Source: C7867-001 sp035533615 (lineage in GTDB: Bacteria > Patescibacteriota > Minisyncoccia > Phycocordibacterales > Phycocordibacteraceae). Taken from it: 38,151 nt of DNA. Where the stretch lies: contig DATLTM010000012.1 of the NCBI GenBank assembly GCA_035533615.1, forward strand, positions 1 to 38,151, written 5' to 3'. Shown one piece after another: positions 30,523 to 37,969 of this stretch. The notes beneath the pieces were generated by a model, which was not told the origin of the DNA, did not search any database, and worked only from the letters and a program-made list of their open reading frames with translations. Positions within the stretch are counted from its first letter, which is position 1. Every line of letters starts with the position of its first letter. A program made the translations under genes and the position numbers.

Positions 30523-31223
30523 TAGACGTACGCGACCTCAAGAAAGAATATACGGATGAAGAAACGCCGACCCGCGCACTGCGTGGAGTGACTTTCACGA
30601 TAAACAAAGGAGAGTTCGTTTCTATCATGGGTCCCTCCGGTTCCGGCAAGTCCACGCTCCTGCAGATATTGAGCTTCCTTGACCGGCCGACGGGCGGCTC
30701 CTACACGTTCCAGAACAAAGGCATTGAGGAAATGACCGACCAGGAGCTCGCTCACACCCGCAATAAGGATATGGGTTTCGTGTTCCAGTCATTCAACCTG
30801 CTCTCCCGGCTGACGGTCTATGACAATGTGGAGATACCGCTCCTGTATTCCGACATCTTGCCCGCGAAACGCCGGACGCTCATTGAAGAGGCCGTCCGCT
30901 CAGTCGGGCTGGAGGAAAAATTGCATACCGAGGCCGGGAAGCTCTCGGGTGGACAGAAGCAGCGCGTCGCTATCGCGCGCGCGCTCGTGACCGACCCGAA
31001 TGTCATATTCGCCGACGAGCCGACCGGGAATCTGGACTCGGAGTCCGGCCTGCAGATTATGGAAATTCTGGCCTCGCTCCACGCGAAAGGCCGCACGGTA
31101 CTCCTCGTGACGCACGAGACGCAGACCGCCGAATTTGCCGACCGCGTTATCAGGATGAAAGACGGCAGAGTGGAAAGCGACACAATGATTACCGAACGGG
31201 TGTCGCGCGGCCCGCTCAAATAA
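30519..31223 (+). CDS. MacB-type ABC transporter ATP-binding protein
   Basis: The 234-aa ATPase has Walker A GPSGSGKST (38-46), the Q-loop Q90, signature LSGGQ (142-146), Walker B VIFADEP (162-168) with the LolD/MacB-type PTGNLDSE, and the switch histidine H199. It energises the permease at 31225. The family mostly exports lipoproteins, peptides or antibiotics. ATGA overlap with the adaptor gene; one base separates it from the permease. Confidence 0.95.
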   Translation: MIDVRDLKKEYTDEETPTRALRGVTFTINKGEFVSIMGPSGSGKSTLLQILSFLDRPTGGSYTFQNKGIEEMTDQELAHTRNKDMGFVFQSFNLLSRLTVYDNVEIPLLYSDILPAKRRTLIEEAVRSVGLEEKLHTEAGKLSGGQKQRVAIARALVTDPNVIFADEPTGNLDSESGLQIMEILASLHAKGRTVLLVTHETQTAEFADRVIRMKDGRVESDTMITERVSRGPLK

Positions 31224-31224
31224 T

Positions 31225-32478
31225 ATGCTGGTACGAGACGCCTTTAAAACCGCGACGCGCAGCCTCACCCACGGCAAGATGCGCTCTATCCTCACGATGC
31301 TCGGCATCGTCATCGGCATCGCCTCGGTGATTATCCTGATGTCTATCGGACAGTCGGCCCAGGACTTAATCATAGGACAGGTGCAAAGCATCGGTTCTAA
31401 TCTCATCATTGTCGTGCCGGGCGCGCCGAGCGGCAGCGGGTTCTCGGCGCCCGCGTCCGCGCAGGGTATCGTCATCACGAGTTTACAGCAGAAGGATATC
31501 GATGCGCTTGCGCGCGAGCCGGCGATTGATCTGGCCGTACCCGAGGTCCGCGGGCAAGCGGAAGTCGTGTACGGGAACACGAACAAAACGGAGAGTTATA
31601 CCGGAAGCACCGCGGATTTTTTCACCGTCAGCAATCTGGCAAAAGTATCGGAAGGGCAGACGTTTTCAAAAGGCGACGTTGATTCAGGGAATCACGTGGT
31701 GGTTATCGGTCCCGACCTCGCACAAACATTGTTCGGCCCGAACGTGGACCCGATAAATAAAATCATCCGGGTAAAAGATGTCTCATTCCGCATCGTTGGC
31801 GTTCTGGCAAAAAGCGGCACGGGCGCGTTCGGCGTGGACATCGGGAATATCATCGTGATGCCGATAACCGTGGCGCAGAAACAGCTCCTCGGCATTACGT
31901 ATTTCAACGTCATTGTCGTGCAGGCGAACGCCAGTTATGACGTCAATTTCGTTAAATCGCGCATCTCCTTCATCCTGCAGCAGAATCACGGCATCACTGA
32001 CTCAGCCAAAGTTGATTTCACGATACAGACGCAAGCCGATATCCTCTCCATCCTCGGCAGCATCACCTCGGTGCTGACCCTCTTCCTCGCGGCTATCGCG
32101 TCCATCTCGCTCATTGTCGGCGGCATCGGCATTATGAACATCATGCTGGTTTCGGTGACCGAGCGGACGCGCGAAATCGGCCTGCGCAAAGCGGTCGGTG
32201 CCACGAACGGCGACATTTTGCAGCAGTTCTTGATTGAATCCGTTATGCTGACCTTTGCGGGCGGCGTCATTGGTATCGCATTCGGCGCGGTCGTCGTCGG
32301 CGCGGTCTACTTCGGTATCAATGCGTTCAATCCCGCGCTCGGGTGGACCTTCGCGTTCCCGCTGTCCTCGGTCGTCCTCGGACTCATCGTGTCGGGCGTC
32401 GCCGGCATCGCGTTCGGCATCTATCCCGCGCGCCAGGCGGGGAAGAAGAACCCGATTGACGCGCTCCGCTACGAATAA
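31225..32478 (+). CDS. MacB-type ABC transporter permease
   Basis: The 417-aa protein has the MacB layout: helix 1 (about 19-42), an extracytoplasmic MacB_PCD domain (about 45-275), and the FtsX module of three helices near the C-terminus with the conserved MLVSVTERTREIGLRKAVGATNGDI coupling segment, here RTREIGLRKAVGA. Together with the adaptor and ATPase it forms a tripartite-style pump; a monoderm-like or outer-layer-less CPR cell would use it without TolC. Confidence 0.94.
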   Translation: MLVRDAFKTATRSLTHGKMRSILTMLGIVIGIASVIILMSIGQSAQDLIIGQVQSIGSNLIIVVPGAPSGSGFSAPASAQGIVITSLQQKDIDALAREPAIDLAVPEVRGQAEVVYGNTNKTESYTGSTADFFTVSNLAKVSEGQTFSKGDVDSGNHVVVIGPDLAQTLFGPNVDPINKIIRVKDVSFRIVGVLAKSGTGAFGVDIGNIIVMPITVAQKQLLGITYFNVIVVQANASYDVNFVKSRISFILQQNHGITDSAKVDFTIQTQADILSILGSITSVLTLFLAAIASISLIVGGIGIMNIMLVSVTERTREIGLRKAVGATNGDILQQFLIESVMLTFAGGVIGIAFGAVVVGAVYFGINAFNPALGWTFAFPLSSVVLGLIVSGVAGIAFGIYPARQAGKKNPIDALRYE

Positions 32479-32479
32479 T

Positions 32480-32653
32480 ATGAGCGGCAAAACCCTTATC
32501 TGGGGCGGGATGTTCGTCGGTTCGGGCGTCGGGAGTCTCGTGCCGTATCTCTGGAACGGCGGATTCATTTCATACTCCGTCTGGGGCGCCATCGGCGGCT
32601 TGCTTGGCATCTGGGCCGGCTTCAAACTCGCCAAGGCCACCGGCGCGCCCTAG
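32480..32653 (+). CDS. Small two-helix membrane protein
   Basis: The 57-aa frame MSGKTLIWGGMFVGSGVGSL continues with LVPYLWNGGFISYSVWGAIG and ends AGFKLAKATGAP: two glycine-rich helices separated by a short loop. It begins one base after the permease stop codon, so it belongs to the efflux operon. Function unknown. Its stop overlaps the convergent gene's stop in CTAG. Confidence 0.7.
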   Translation: MSGKTLIWGGMFVGSGVGSLVPYLWNGGFISYSVWGAIGGLLGIWAGFKLAKATGAP

Positions 32654-33042
32654 TATCCAGTGAAGCCGTAGTAGGTGAGGAAGATGCCGAGGAGAAGCGC
32701 GACCAGCGTGAAGAGGTAGTACAGCTGCTCAAATTTGAATGAATTGAAGAGATTCCGCAGCGCACCGTGCGGCAGGAAAAGGACGAGGGCGGCGCGCAGG
32801 ATAAGCGCCCAGCCGATAAGCGTCACGAGTACGGCGAGTGCGCCTCCAGTCCAAACATTGTGGGTGAGGACGATGATGACGCCGAGAAACAGGCTCATAA
32901 GCCCCGCGAGGTAGAGCAGGGCTCGGTTTTCCATAAGCTCATGCACCATCGCGATGGTGGCGCGCCGATTCACGGCCATAGCGAGCGCGGCGATAAGGAT
33001 GACGAGGCCGAAGATTTCCGCATAGAAATACGTAAGAGGCAT
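32650..33042 (-). CDS. Four-helix membrane protein of unknown function
   Basis: The 130-aa protein consists of four hydrophobic helices (about 5-23, 41-60, 67-90, 108-127) with the polar stretch NRRATIAMVHELMENRA between the first two. I do not recognise a named family; it looks like a small CPR inner-membrane protein. It is convergent with the small gene 32480-32653, overlapping by four bases at the stops. Confidence 0.7.
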   Translation of the reverse strand: MPLTYFYAEIFGLVILIAALAMAVNRRATIAMVHELMENRALLYLAGLMSLFLGVIIVLTHNVWTGGALAVLVTLIGWALILRAALVLFLPHGALRNLFNSFKFEQLYYLFTLVALLLGIFLTYYGFTGY

Positions 33043-33203
33043 AGAGGACAGATATAATGAATAATAGTGACCCGTTCAGTATAGCGCCGCCGCCCGCTCT
33101 GTTCTCCCGGCGTTTTGCACAGGGGCCCCTCCAAACCGCCCGGAAAGAGTCATACTGTAGGGAGCGGACCACCACCCCCGCTTTAACCACTCTCATAACC
33201 CAC

Positions 33204-33434
33204 ATGAAAGGACTACACGCTACAGAGTTCGTCCTCGTTATCATCGGCGGCCTCAACTGGGGTCTCATGGCGATCGGCAACTGGATGGGCAGCAACTGGA
33301 ACGTTGTGAATCTCCTCCTCGGCTCGTGGCCGACGCTTGAGAATCTCGTCTACCTACTCGTCGGCCTCTCGGCGCTCGCCCTCGCCTTCTCGCACAAGAA
33401 GGATTGCCGCACGTGCAATCCGTCGGGGATGTAA
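33204..33434 (+). CDS. DUF378 family membrane protein
   Basis: The 76-aa protein starts MKGLHATEFVLVIIGGLNWG, with the DUF378 signature IGGLNWGLMAIG, then VVNLLLGSW and a second helix LVYLLVGLSALALAF, ending in a short cysteine-containing tail (CRTC). Function unknown; the family is widespread. The ATG at 33204 fits the family start. The preceding 33043-33203 gap contains the perfect 10-bp palindrome AGGGGCCCCT (33121-33130) and no clear promoter. Confidence 0.88.
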   Translation: MKGLHATEFVLVIIGGLNWGLMAIGNWMGSNWNVVNLLLGSWPTLENLVYLLVGLSALALAFSHKKDCRTCNPSGM

Positions 33435-33456
33435 ATTCCATCGGTGCGGTGCAACG

Positions 33457-33483
33457 GAACCGCCGGCCAAGCGCCGGCGGTTC
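33457..33483. terminator. Terminator between DUF378 and HIT genes
   Basis: GAACCGCCGGC (33457-33467) pairs perfectly with GCCGGCGGTTC (33473-33483) around a 5-nt loop, followed by tctttg. It serves the two convergent genes. Confidence 0.85.
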
Positions 33484-33500
33484 TCTTTGACGTCCTGAAA

Positions 33501-33935
33501 TCATTCTTTTTCCAGCGCCGCTCTGATTTCGGCAACGACGCCGGCGATCTCATTCTCTTCGAGGACGCGGCGTTCCTGTCCGTAGTGGTCCATGTCGCCG
33601 ATCTGTATCTCCGGAATGACGTGATAATGCGTGTGCCGTATCGATTTGTTCACGTTCAACGGTCCTTCGCGTACGAGGAGCGAAATGCTCTTGTAATTCA
33701 AATTACGCAGGATGCGGAGCCCCTCTTCCTGCAATCGGTCGATATCCTCGAGTTCGGTCTCGGTTAGGTCTTCGATGCTTTCCACATGTCGCTTCGGCAG
33801 TACGAGCAAATGGTGTTTGTGGTAGGGAGCAAGGGCGTAGGTGAGATAGGCATAAGCGCCATCAATGATCGTTCTATCCTTTCCGGGGCAAAACGGGCAT
33901 CCGTCCAGAGTGTTCAGAAATTCCTTGTAGAGCAT
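33501..33935 (-). CDS. HIT family hydrolase
   Basis: HIT proteins hydrolyse or transfer nucleoside phosphoramidates and dinucleotides. The 144-aa protein has the catalytic triad H101-T-H103-Y-H105 in IRHTHYHVIPE, the upstream LVLPKRHVESI and a CPFC pair (C13, C16) that could bind zinc together with histidine. The ATG at 33935 is preceded by TACTAT at 6 nt, suggesting a leaderless mRNA; longer starts are not supported. Confidence 0.9.
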   Translation of the reverse strand: MLYKEFLNTLDGCPFCPGKDRTIIDGAYAYLTYALAPYHKHHLLVLPKRHVESIEDLTETELEDIDRLQEEGLRILRNLNYKSISLLVREGPLNVNKSIRHTHYHVIPEIQIGDMDHYGQERRVLEENEIAGVVAEIRAALEKE

Positions 33936-33941
33936 GGTGCA

Positions 33942-33947
33942 ATAGTA
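33942..33947 (-). promoter_or_regulatory. -10 box of a leaderless HIT mRNA
   Basis: TACTAT on the minus strand ends six bases before the HIT ATG. No good -35 is seen 16-18 nt upstream, so the call depends on the -10 and its spacing. Confidence 0.35.
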
Positions 33948-33959
33948 CACCACGCGGTT

Positions 33960-34350
33960 CTCGGTGGAGGGAGGATTCGAAGCTTATGCAGCGGAGGGAT
34001 TCGGTCAGGAATATTTTTCTCGCCGTCGCTCGTGCAGGGAGGGATTCGGTCACGCATAAAATCCTGCTGGATTTTTGCGCGACCCCGCCTCGCGCCGTCG
34101 CGCTGCGGCTTTCGAATCCCTCTGGGAGAGACCGCGATTACGCTTTTCGACCATTACAGGGTCAGTACACCTTGCGGATAATTTGCTTCAAGTATTCGCA
34201 AATTATGCTCGCAAGGTCTTCGAATCCCTCACGTCCTGCCCCCGGCAGGATTCCTCTCCGCAAAATTCGCGGAGCTCATTTTGCGGTGATGTATTAACCT
34301 TTGCGCGAACCCACTTCGCACGCGCGGAGCGCGTGGTGGCTTGAACCCGA
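33960..34350. repeat. Inverted-repeat cluster with GGGATTCG/CGAATCCC copies
   Basis: The gap 33954-34788 has no credible gene. GGAGGGATTCGGTCA occurs twice as an exact direct repeat (33993-34007 and 34038-34052), a related GGATTCGAA at 33973, and inverted copies TTCGAATCCCTC at 34111-34122 and 34219-34230. Between and after them are hairpins: AAAATCC/GGATTTT (34058-34075), ACCTTGCG plus ATAATTTGC with their complements (34169-34217), TCCTGCC/GGCAGGA (34234-34250), the competing stems CTCCGC/GCGGAG and CCGCAAAAT/ATTTTGCGG (34256-34286), and CACGCGC/GCGCGTG (34319-34335). Confidence 0.7.
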
Positions 34351-34420
34351 ATCGTACGCTCCGATTGCGTGGTGATGCGAACCAATGCGCCTCGGACACG
34401 CTCGCGGACTCGCGTGTGCA

Positions 34421-34577
34421 AAAACCAAAAAATTTCCTTGCATTTTCCTCGCGCCTCCTCCCCCCACCCCTCCGCCGCGAAGCGGAAAAAGGAATGGAAA
34501 GGAAATTTTTGGTTTTGCTTCGCCGTTTCAGTCTCCAAAAAGAGCAATCATATTATAACATTTTTGTTTGCTCTTTT
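34421..34577. repeat. Two long AT-rich inverted repeats
   Basis: AAAACCAAAAAATTTCCTT (34421-34439) and AAGGAAATTTTTGGTTTT (34499-34516) are inverted copies with one bulged A, around a pyrimidine-rich loop with an inner CCGC/GCGG hairpin. Next, AAAAGAGCAA (34538-34547) and TTGCTCTTTT (34568-34577) form a 10-bp stem with a U-rich arm that resembles a terminator. No adjacent gene uses them in an obvious way. Confidence 0.6.
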
Positions 34578-34614
34578 CTCCACCCTCACGGCGACCGAGG
34601 CGCTTCCTCTCGAC

Positions 34615-34692
34615 GTTTAGTGGTAGCTCTAAACTTTGTGCCTCCGACCGAGTTCAGTGGTAACTCATAAAGAGGATTGTGCTAGGCACAAA
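34615..34692. repeat. Two D-arm-like hairpins in tandem
   Basis: GTTTAG-tggtagct-CTAAAC (34615-34634) and GAGTT-cagtggt-AACTC (34650-34666) share the loop core AGTGGTA, the look of a tRNA D-arm. The second is enclosed by the perfect 9-bp pair TTTGTGCCT (34635-34643) and AGGCACAAA (34684-34692). No anticodon or T-arm in proper register is present, so this is not a tRNA gene. Confidence 0.45.
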
Positions 34693-34734
34693 CAAATCTT
34701 ATTGTGCTTGCCCCACCCGCCCTGTGCGCGCACA

Positions 34735-34777
34735 AATCCCCGCCGTTTTTAGGAGATATTATAAAACGGCGGGGATT
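34735..34777 (-). terminator. Terminator of the DUF1254/DUF1214 cluster
   Basis: AATCCCCGCCGTTTT (34735-34749) pairs perfectly over 15 bp with AAAACGGCGGGGATT (34763-34777) around a 13-nt loop, 12 bp past the last stop codon on the minus strand, with U-rich ends. Confidence 0.85.
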
Positions 34778-34788
34778 GCTCCCTCAAA

Positions 34789-35367
34789 CTATTGGCTTAA
34801 CGGCGCGAGCTGTATCTGTTTTGTGAGACCGTAGGCTATCGGGAGATCGCTATCGCTGTACACGAGCGCTCGGCCAAGAATGAGTACTGAATTGTTTGGT
34901 GAGGAGATCTGCTTCATGCCTTGCGGTACCTGTCCTTTCCAATCCGGCCCCGTGACGAGGTAGTCGCCAGCGTCCGTGCCAGTCGTACGCGTTCCAACAT
35001 AGGCGAAGTCGGTGCCGTCGGACGGATCGGTAAATTGTACGGCATAGTAACGTCCGGAGAAATCCGGCACATGCAGTACGAGTGCTCCTTTGGAAAGATC
35101 GAGCCAGCCAACAACGTAGAGTGTGTCGTGGTTGCCTGTCGTGAGCAATCGCGAAAGTGAAGATGATGGCGAAGCGAGTTCGGATACCGCGTGGAGCGTA
35201 TTGACTGGAATTCCCGTCGAAGTGTCCGCGTCCACGCCCTTTTGGGTGATCGATTTCTCAAGCATGTTGTAGATGCTGTGCGGATAATAATTGAGATACG
35301 CAAATGTGCCGATAGCCCACGCTACAATCATGACCGAACCGAAGATAATAAGATGTTTGTGCTTCAT
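34789..35367 (-). CDS. Membrane-anchored DUF1254 domain protein, copy B
   Basis: The 192-aa protein has one N-terminal helix (about 6-24) and a DUF1254 domain: TLYVVGWLDLSKGALVLHVP, GRYYAVQFTDPSDGTDFAYVG, TGTDAGDYLVTGPDWKG and the closing SPNNSVLILGRALVYSDSD. In most bacteria DUF1254 is the N-terminal half of a DUF1254-DUF1214 protein; here it stands alone, one base after its DUF1214 partner's stop. It is 192 aa like copy A and clearly a paralogue. Function unknown. Confidence 0.9.
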   Translation of the reverse strand: MKHKHLIIFGSVMIVAWAIGTFAYLNYYPHSIYNMLEKSITQKGVDADTSTGIPVNTLHAVSELASPSSSLSRLLTTGNHDTLYVVGWLDLSKGALVLHVPDFSGRYYAVQFTDPSDGTDFAYVGTRTTGTDAGDYLVTGPDWKGQVPQGMKQISSPNNSVLILGRALVYSDSDLPIAYGLTKQIQLAPLSQ

Positions 35368-35368
35368 A

Positions 35369-35998
35369 TCATTTTGTTTTGACGACTGGCGGTACCTCGT
35401 ACTCGCCGTTCAAAATAGTCGGATCGGGCAAGTATGAGCGTAGCCATAGTTTAAAGTCGCCGGATGGCGCAGGAAGCCAATTCGACTCATGGCTAGTAGG
35501 GGTCGTACTTTGTATGTAAATATCGATCGAACCATCGGCGTTCGGCACGAGATTCGATTTGTCGCTCACGTCGTAGCGGTTGGCAGGATTAGCCACCATA
35601 TATCCTTGAAGATCGGTCAGGGTCAGCGACCAAAACGCATGATTCGGCGGAAGCTGTCCTTTCGGGAAGTGCAACAGATACTCATGCTCACCGGAGAGGG
35701 TTTGCCCATCACTGTCAACGGTCGTCGTCCAGTAGGCCGCCTCTTGTGCCACGTTAGCGGCAGGCAGGATTTTAGCGCACGCGTCTTTGAGCAGAACGCC
35801 ATTGCCCGGCTCATTGCATTGGAACGCTGTGCTCCATCCGCTGATCGTCGTTTGCATGGCCTTAACCTCATGATTTATAAGCAACATCACCGTGATGAAT
35901 GCCAGCACGCCGCCTACAATGATGCCTTGTACTACGTCGGAGATAATGGTTCTTCTCCAGAGGAAAGCAAATTTTCTAGTTGTTGGAGTTTGTTCCAT
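35369..35998 (-). CDS. Membrane-anchored DUF1214 domain protein, copy B
   Basis: The 209-aa protein has an N-terminal helix (about 17-40) and a DUF1214 domain: EAAYWTTTVDSDGQTLSGEHEYLLHF, PPNHAFWSLTLTDLQGYMVANP, NRYDVSDKSNLVPNADGSIDIYIQ and NWLPAPSGDFKLWLRSYLPD. These are the family landmarks. It lies between the DUF1254 copy A and copy B genes with gaps of one base on both sides, so the genes are translated together. Confidence 0.9.
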   Translation of the reverse strand: MEQTPTTRKFAFLWRRTIISDVVQGIIVGGVLAFITVMLLINHEVKAMQTTISGWSTAFQCNEPGNGVLLKDACAKILPAANVAQEAAYWTTTVDSDGQTLSGEHEYLLHFPKGQLPPNHAFWSLTLTDLQGYMVANPANRYDVSDKSNLVPNADGSIDIYIQSTTPTSHESNWLPAPSGDFKLWLRSYLPDPTILNGEYEVPPVVKTK

Positions 35999-35999
35999 A

Positions 36000-36578
36000 T
36001 TATTGTAGTGGCCTTAACTGTATCTGTTTCGCAAGGTTATAAGCAGTCGGAAGATCGCTGTCGCTGTAGACAAGTATGCGTCCGATGATGAGCACCGAGT
36101 TGTTGGGCGAAGATATTTGCTTCATTCCTTGCGGTGCCGTCCCTTTCCATCCAGGCCCCGTGATGAGGTAGTCACCCGCTTCGGTACCAGTGGCGCGAGT
36201 GCTGACGTACGCAAAATTTGTGTTTTTTGACGGATCAGTGAATTGCACGCTGTAGTAGCGGTGGGAGATATCCGGCACATGCAATATTTGAGATCCTTTG
36301 CCGAGGTCTAGCCAGCCGAGTATAAGGAGCGTATCGCGGTTCACGCCGGAAGTAGCCACCTTGGGGGCCGAGGGAGGCAGGTTAAACGGGTCTGCAAAAA
36401 TCGCTTGGGGTTCCGTGTAGAGCGTATTGATCGGGATGGGGCCTTCGCCGAAGCCGGTGACAAGAATCGCTCGCTTATACACGAACAGCAAGAAGCGAGG
36501 CAACAGGTAGGTGACGAGGAGAAATGCCGCTACGCAGACTACGCCGAATATAAATAAATGTTGTGTAGATGATATCAT
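36000..36578 (-). CDS. Membrane-anchored DUF1254 domain protein, copy A
   Basis: The 192-aa protein begins MISSTQHLFIFGVVCVAAFL with one helix (about 7-27) and matches copy B along the domain: LLILGWLDLGKGSQILHVP, RYYSVQFTDPSKNTNFAYV, TGTEAGDYLITGPGWKG, SPNNSVLIIGRILVYSDSD. I chose the ATG at 36578, five bases after the DUF998 stop; the open frame extends back to 36677 inside that gene without similarity. Paralogue by duplication of the module. Confidence 0.88.
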   Translation of the reverse strand: MISSTQHLFIFGVVCVAAFLLVTYLLPRFLLFVYKRAILVTGFGEGPIPINTLYTEPQAIFADPFNLPPSAPKVATSGVNRDTLLILGWLDLGKGSQILHVPDISHRYYSVQFTDPSKNTNFAYVSTRATGTEAGDYLITGPGWKGTAPQGMKQISSPNNSVLIIGRILVYSDSDLPTAYNLAKQIQLRPLQ

Positions 36579-36583
36579 TTCGC

Positions 36584-37225
36584 TTATTGTTGAGTAATTA
36601 AGTATGATTGTCTGAATCCGAGCCATGCTAACGCAACATACCAAGCTTGCACCTCGATAAACAAGACTCGTTGCCACAAACCGTAAGCACCTCCCCCCGT
36701 AGCCATCTCAGACACGGGAACGCTTGTGTCAAATCCGACCAGCAGGATCAATGTTAAAAGGCAGCCCACAATAAGCATCCACGTACCAAAACTTCTCCAG
36801 CCCAAAACGCGTCTTAATTTAAACCCTACGATTGGAAAAGTAATTATTGGAATACCGCAAGCGACCACTGCACCCAAGGTGTGAAGAACAAGCATGTTCA
36901 TTGTAAAGATACCCGCCCATAGAAGCCCAAGCGGTGAGAGTGACATCAACAGTGCACATATCCAGAGAGTCGCGGTACTCAGCTTGTTTTTTAAGCCTCG
37001 AAAAACAGTAATCACCCCAATGGTTGTAAAAAGTCCATCGAGCAAAAAGGCAATGCGCATATATACACCGTTCTGACCAATCGCGAGTGCGCTGATGGGT
37101 TGACTGATTGGTGAGTAACCTGCGCGTATGGTTTCCAATAAGAGCCACGCAAGCAGAAATAGAGCGGGCCCAATAATCGCACCGAGCGTCAATAACTGGA
37201 TTGTCCTATGGTTCGTCGGCATCAT
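36584..37225 (-). CDS. DUF998 family membrane protein
   Basis: The 213-aa protein has six to seven membrane helices and the DUF998 start pattern GAIIGPALFLLAWLLLETIRAGYSPISQPISALA, seen here through PALFLLAWLLLE and YSPISQPISALA. Function unknown; these proteins often occur as single genes. It lies inside the DUF1254/DUF1214 cluster, 35 bp after copy A of DUF1214 and 5 bp before DUF1254. Confidence 0.85.
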   Translation of the reverse strand: MMPTNHRTIQLLTLGAIIGPALFLLAWLLLETIRAGYSPISQPISALAIGQNGVYMRIAFLLDGLFTTIGVITVFRGLKNKLSTATLWICALLMSLSPLGLLWAGIFTMNMLVLHTLGAVVACGIPIITFPIVGFKLRRVLGWRSFGTWMLIVGCLLTLILLVGFDTSVPVSEMATGGGAYGLWQRVLFIEVQAWYVALAWLGFRQSYLITQQ

Positions 37226-37260
37226 ATAATTATGAGAAATATGTCTAGCAAAATAATTTA

Positions 37261-37929
37261 TTACTGCACTCTGACAACCGGCGGCACCGCGTAGGTGTGA
37301 TCGAGGATAGCCGCTCCAGGCAAATATGCACGCAACCAGAGTATGAAGTTGCCTGTTGGTGCTGGTAGCCAGTTGGACTCATTTCCGACCGGTGATGAGT
37401 TTTGTATGTAAATATCGACCGAGCCATCGGGATTTGGCACAAGACCTGAACGATCGCTGACGCTGTAGCGTTTGATCGGATTCGACACAAATTGATTTTT
37501 TGCATCGCCCATCGTGAGTGACCAGAATGCGTTATTGGGAGGAAGACCGCCGGCCGGAAAGTGCAGGCGATAATTGTTCACTCCGGAAAGTGCATGGCCT
37601 TCTCCGTCACTGTTCGTCCGCCAATACATCGCTTCTTCCTGAACGACTACCGGCCCCGGAAACAGCAACGCGTGCGCGGCTCGCAGGAGCACTCCGTTGC
37701 CGGGAGATCCCAACCCGAATGCGGAAGTCCAGCCGTTAATCCTTGTGGATTTGATCCTCGCGTAAACTTGAGCCGTGACAACCGCCAGCCCGAACCCGAT
37801 GAGGAAGCCTTGCAGTATATCGCTCTGCACGGTTCTCGTGCTCAAATCGGTAAAGAAGGATAGATGGATGATGACATAGGCGCACACCACGCCGACGAGG
37901 GCTATGAAATAGGTGTAGGTCCTGCTCAT
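37261..37929 (-). CDS. Membrane-anchored DUF1214 domain protein, copy A
   Basis: The 222-aa protein starts with two hydrophobic segments (about 5-26 and 38-58) and carries the DUF1214 domain: EAMYWRTNSDGEGHALSGVNNYRLHFP, PPNNAFWSLTMGDAKNQF, KRYSVSDRSGLVPNPDGSVDIYIQ, NWLPAPTGNFILWLRAYLPG. It is the first gene of the cluster. A TATACT box ends six bases before the ATG, so its mRNA may be leaderless. Confidence 0.9.
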   Translation of the reverse strand: MSRTYTYFIALVGVVCAYVIIHLSFFTDLSTRTVQSDILQGFLIGFGLAVVTAQVYARIKSTRINGWTSAFGLGSPGNGVLLRAAHALLFPGPVVVQEEAMYWRTNSDGEGHALSGVNNYRLHFPAGGLPPNNAFWSLTMGDAKNQFVSNPIKRYSVSDRSGLVPNPDGSVDIYIQNSSPVGNESNWLPAPTGNFILWLRAYLPGAAILDHTYAVPPVVRVQ

Positions 37930-37935
37930 GCTTCA

Positions 37936-37941
37936 AGTATA
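37936..37941 (-). promoter_or_regulatory. -10 box of the DUF1214 copy A gene
   Basis: TATACT on the minus strand ends six bases before the start codon at 37929. The -35 region at 17 nt (CTGCTT) is weak. The spacing predicts transcription starting at the ATG. Confidence 0.45.
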
Positions 37942-37969
37942 CCGCCGCGGCAGAGTTGAAGCAGAGAAA

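Noticed and set aside
33954..34260. CRISPR array or tRNA genes suggested by the repeated GGATTCGAA motif
   Set aside because: Repeats are not regularly spaced with unique spacers, both orientations are mixed, and no cloverleaf with anticodon arm can be drawn.
33986..34670. Open frames of 71-131 codons in the repeat-rich gap
   Set aside because: They follow the inverted repeats, have biased composition, no start context and no domain similarity.
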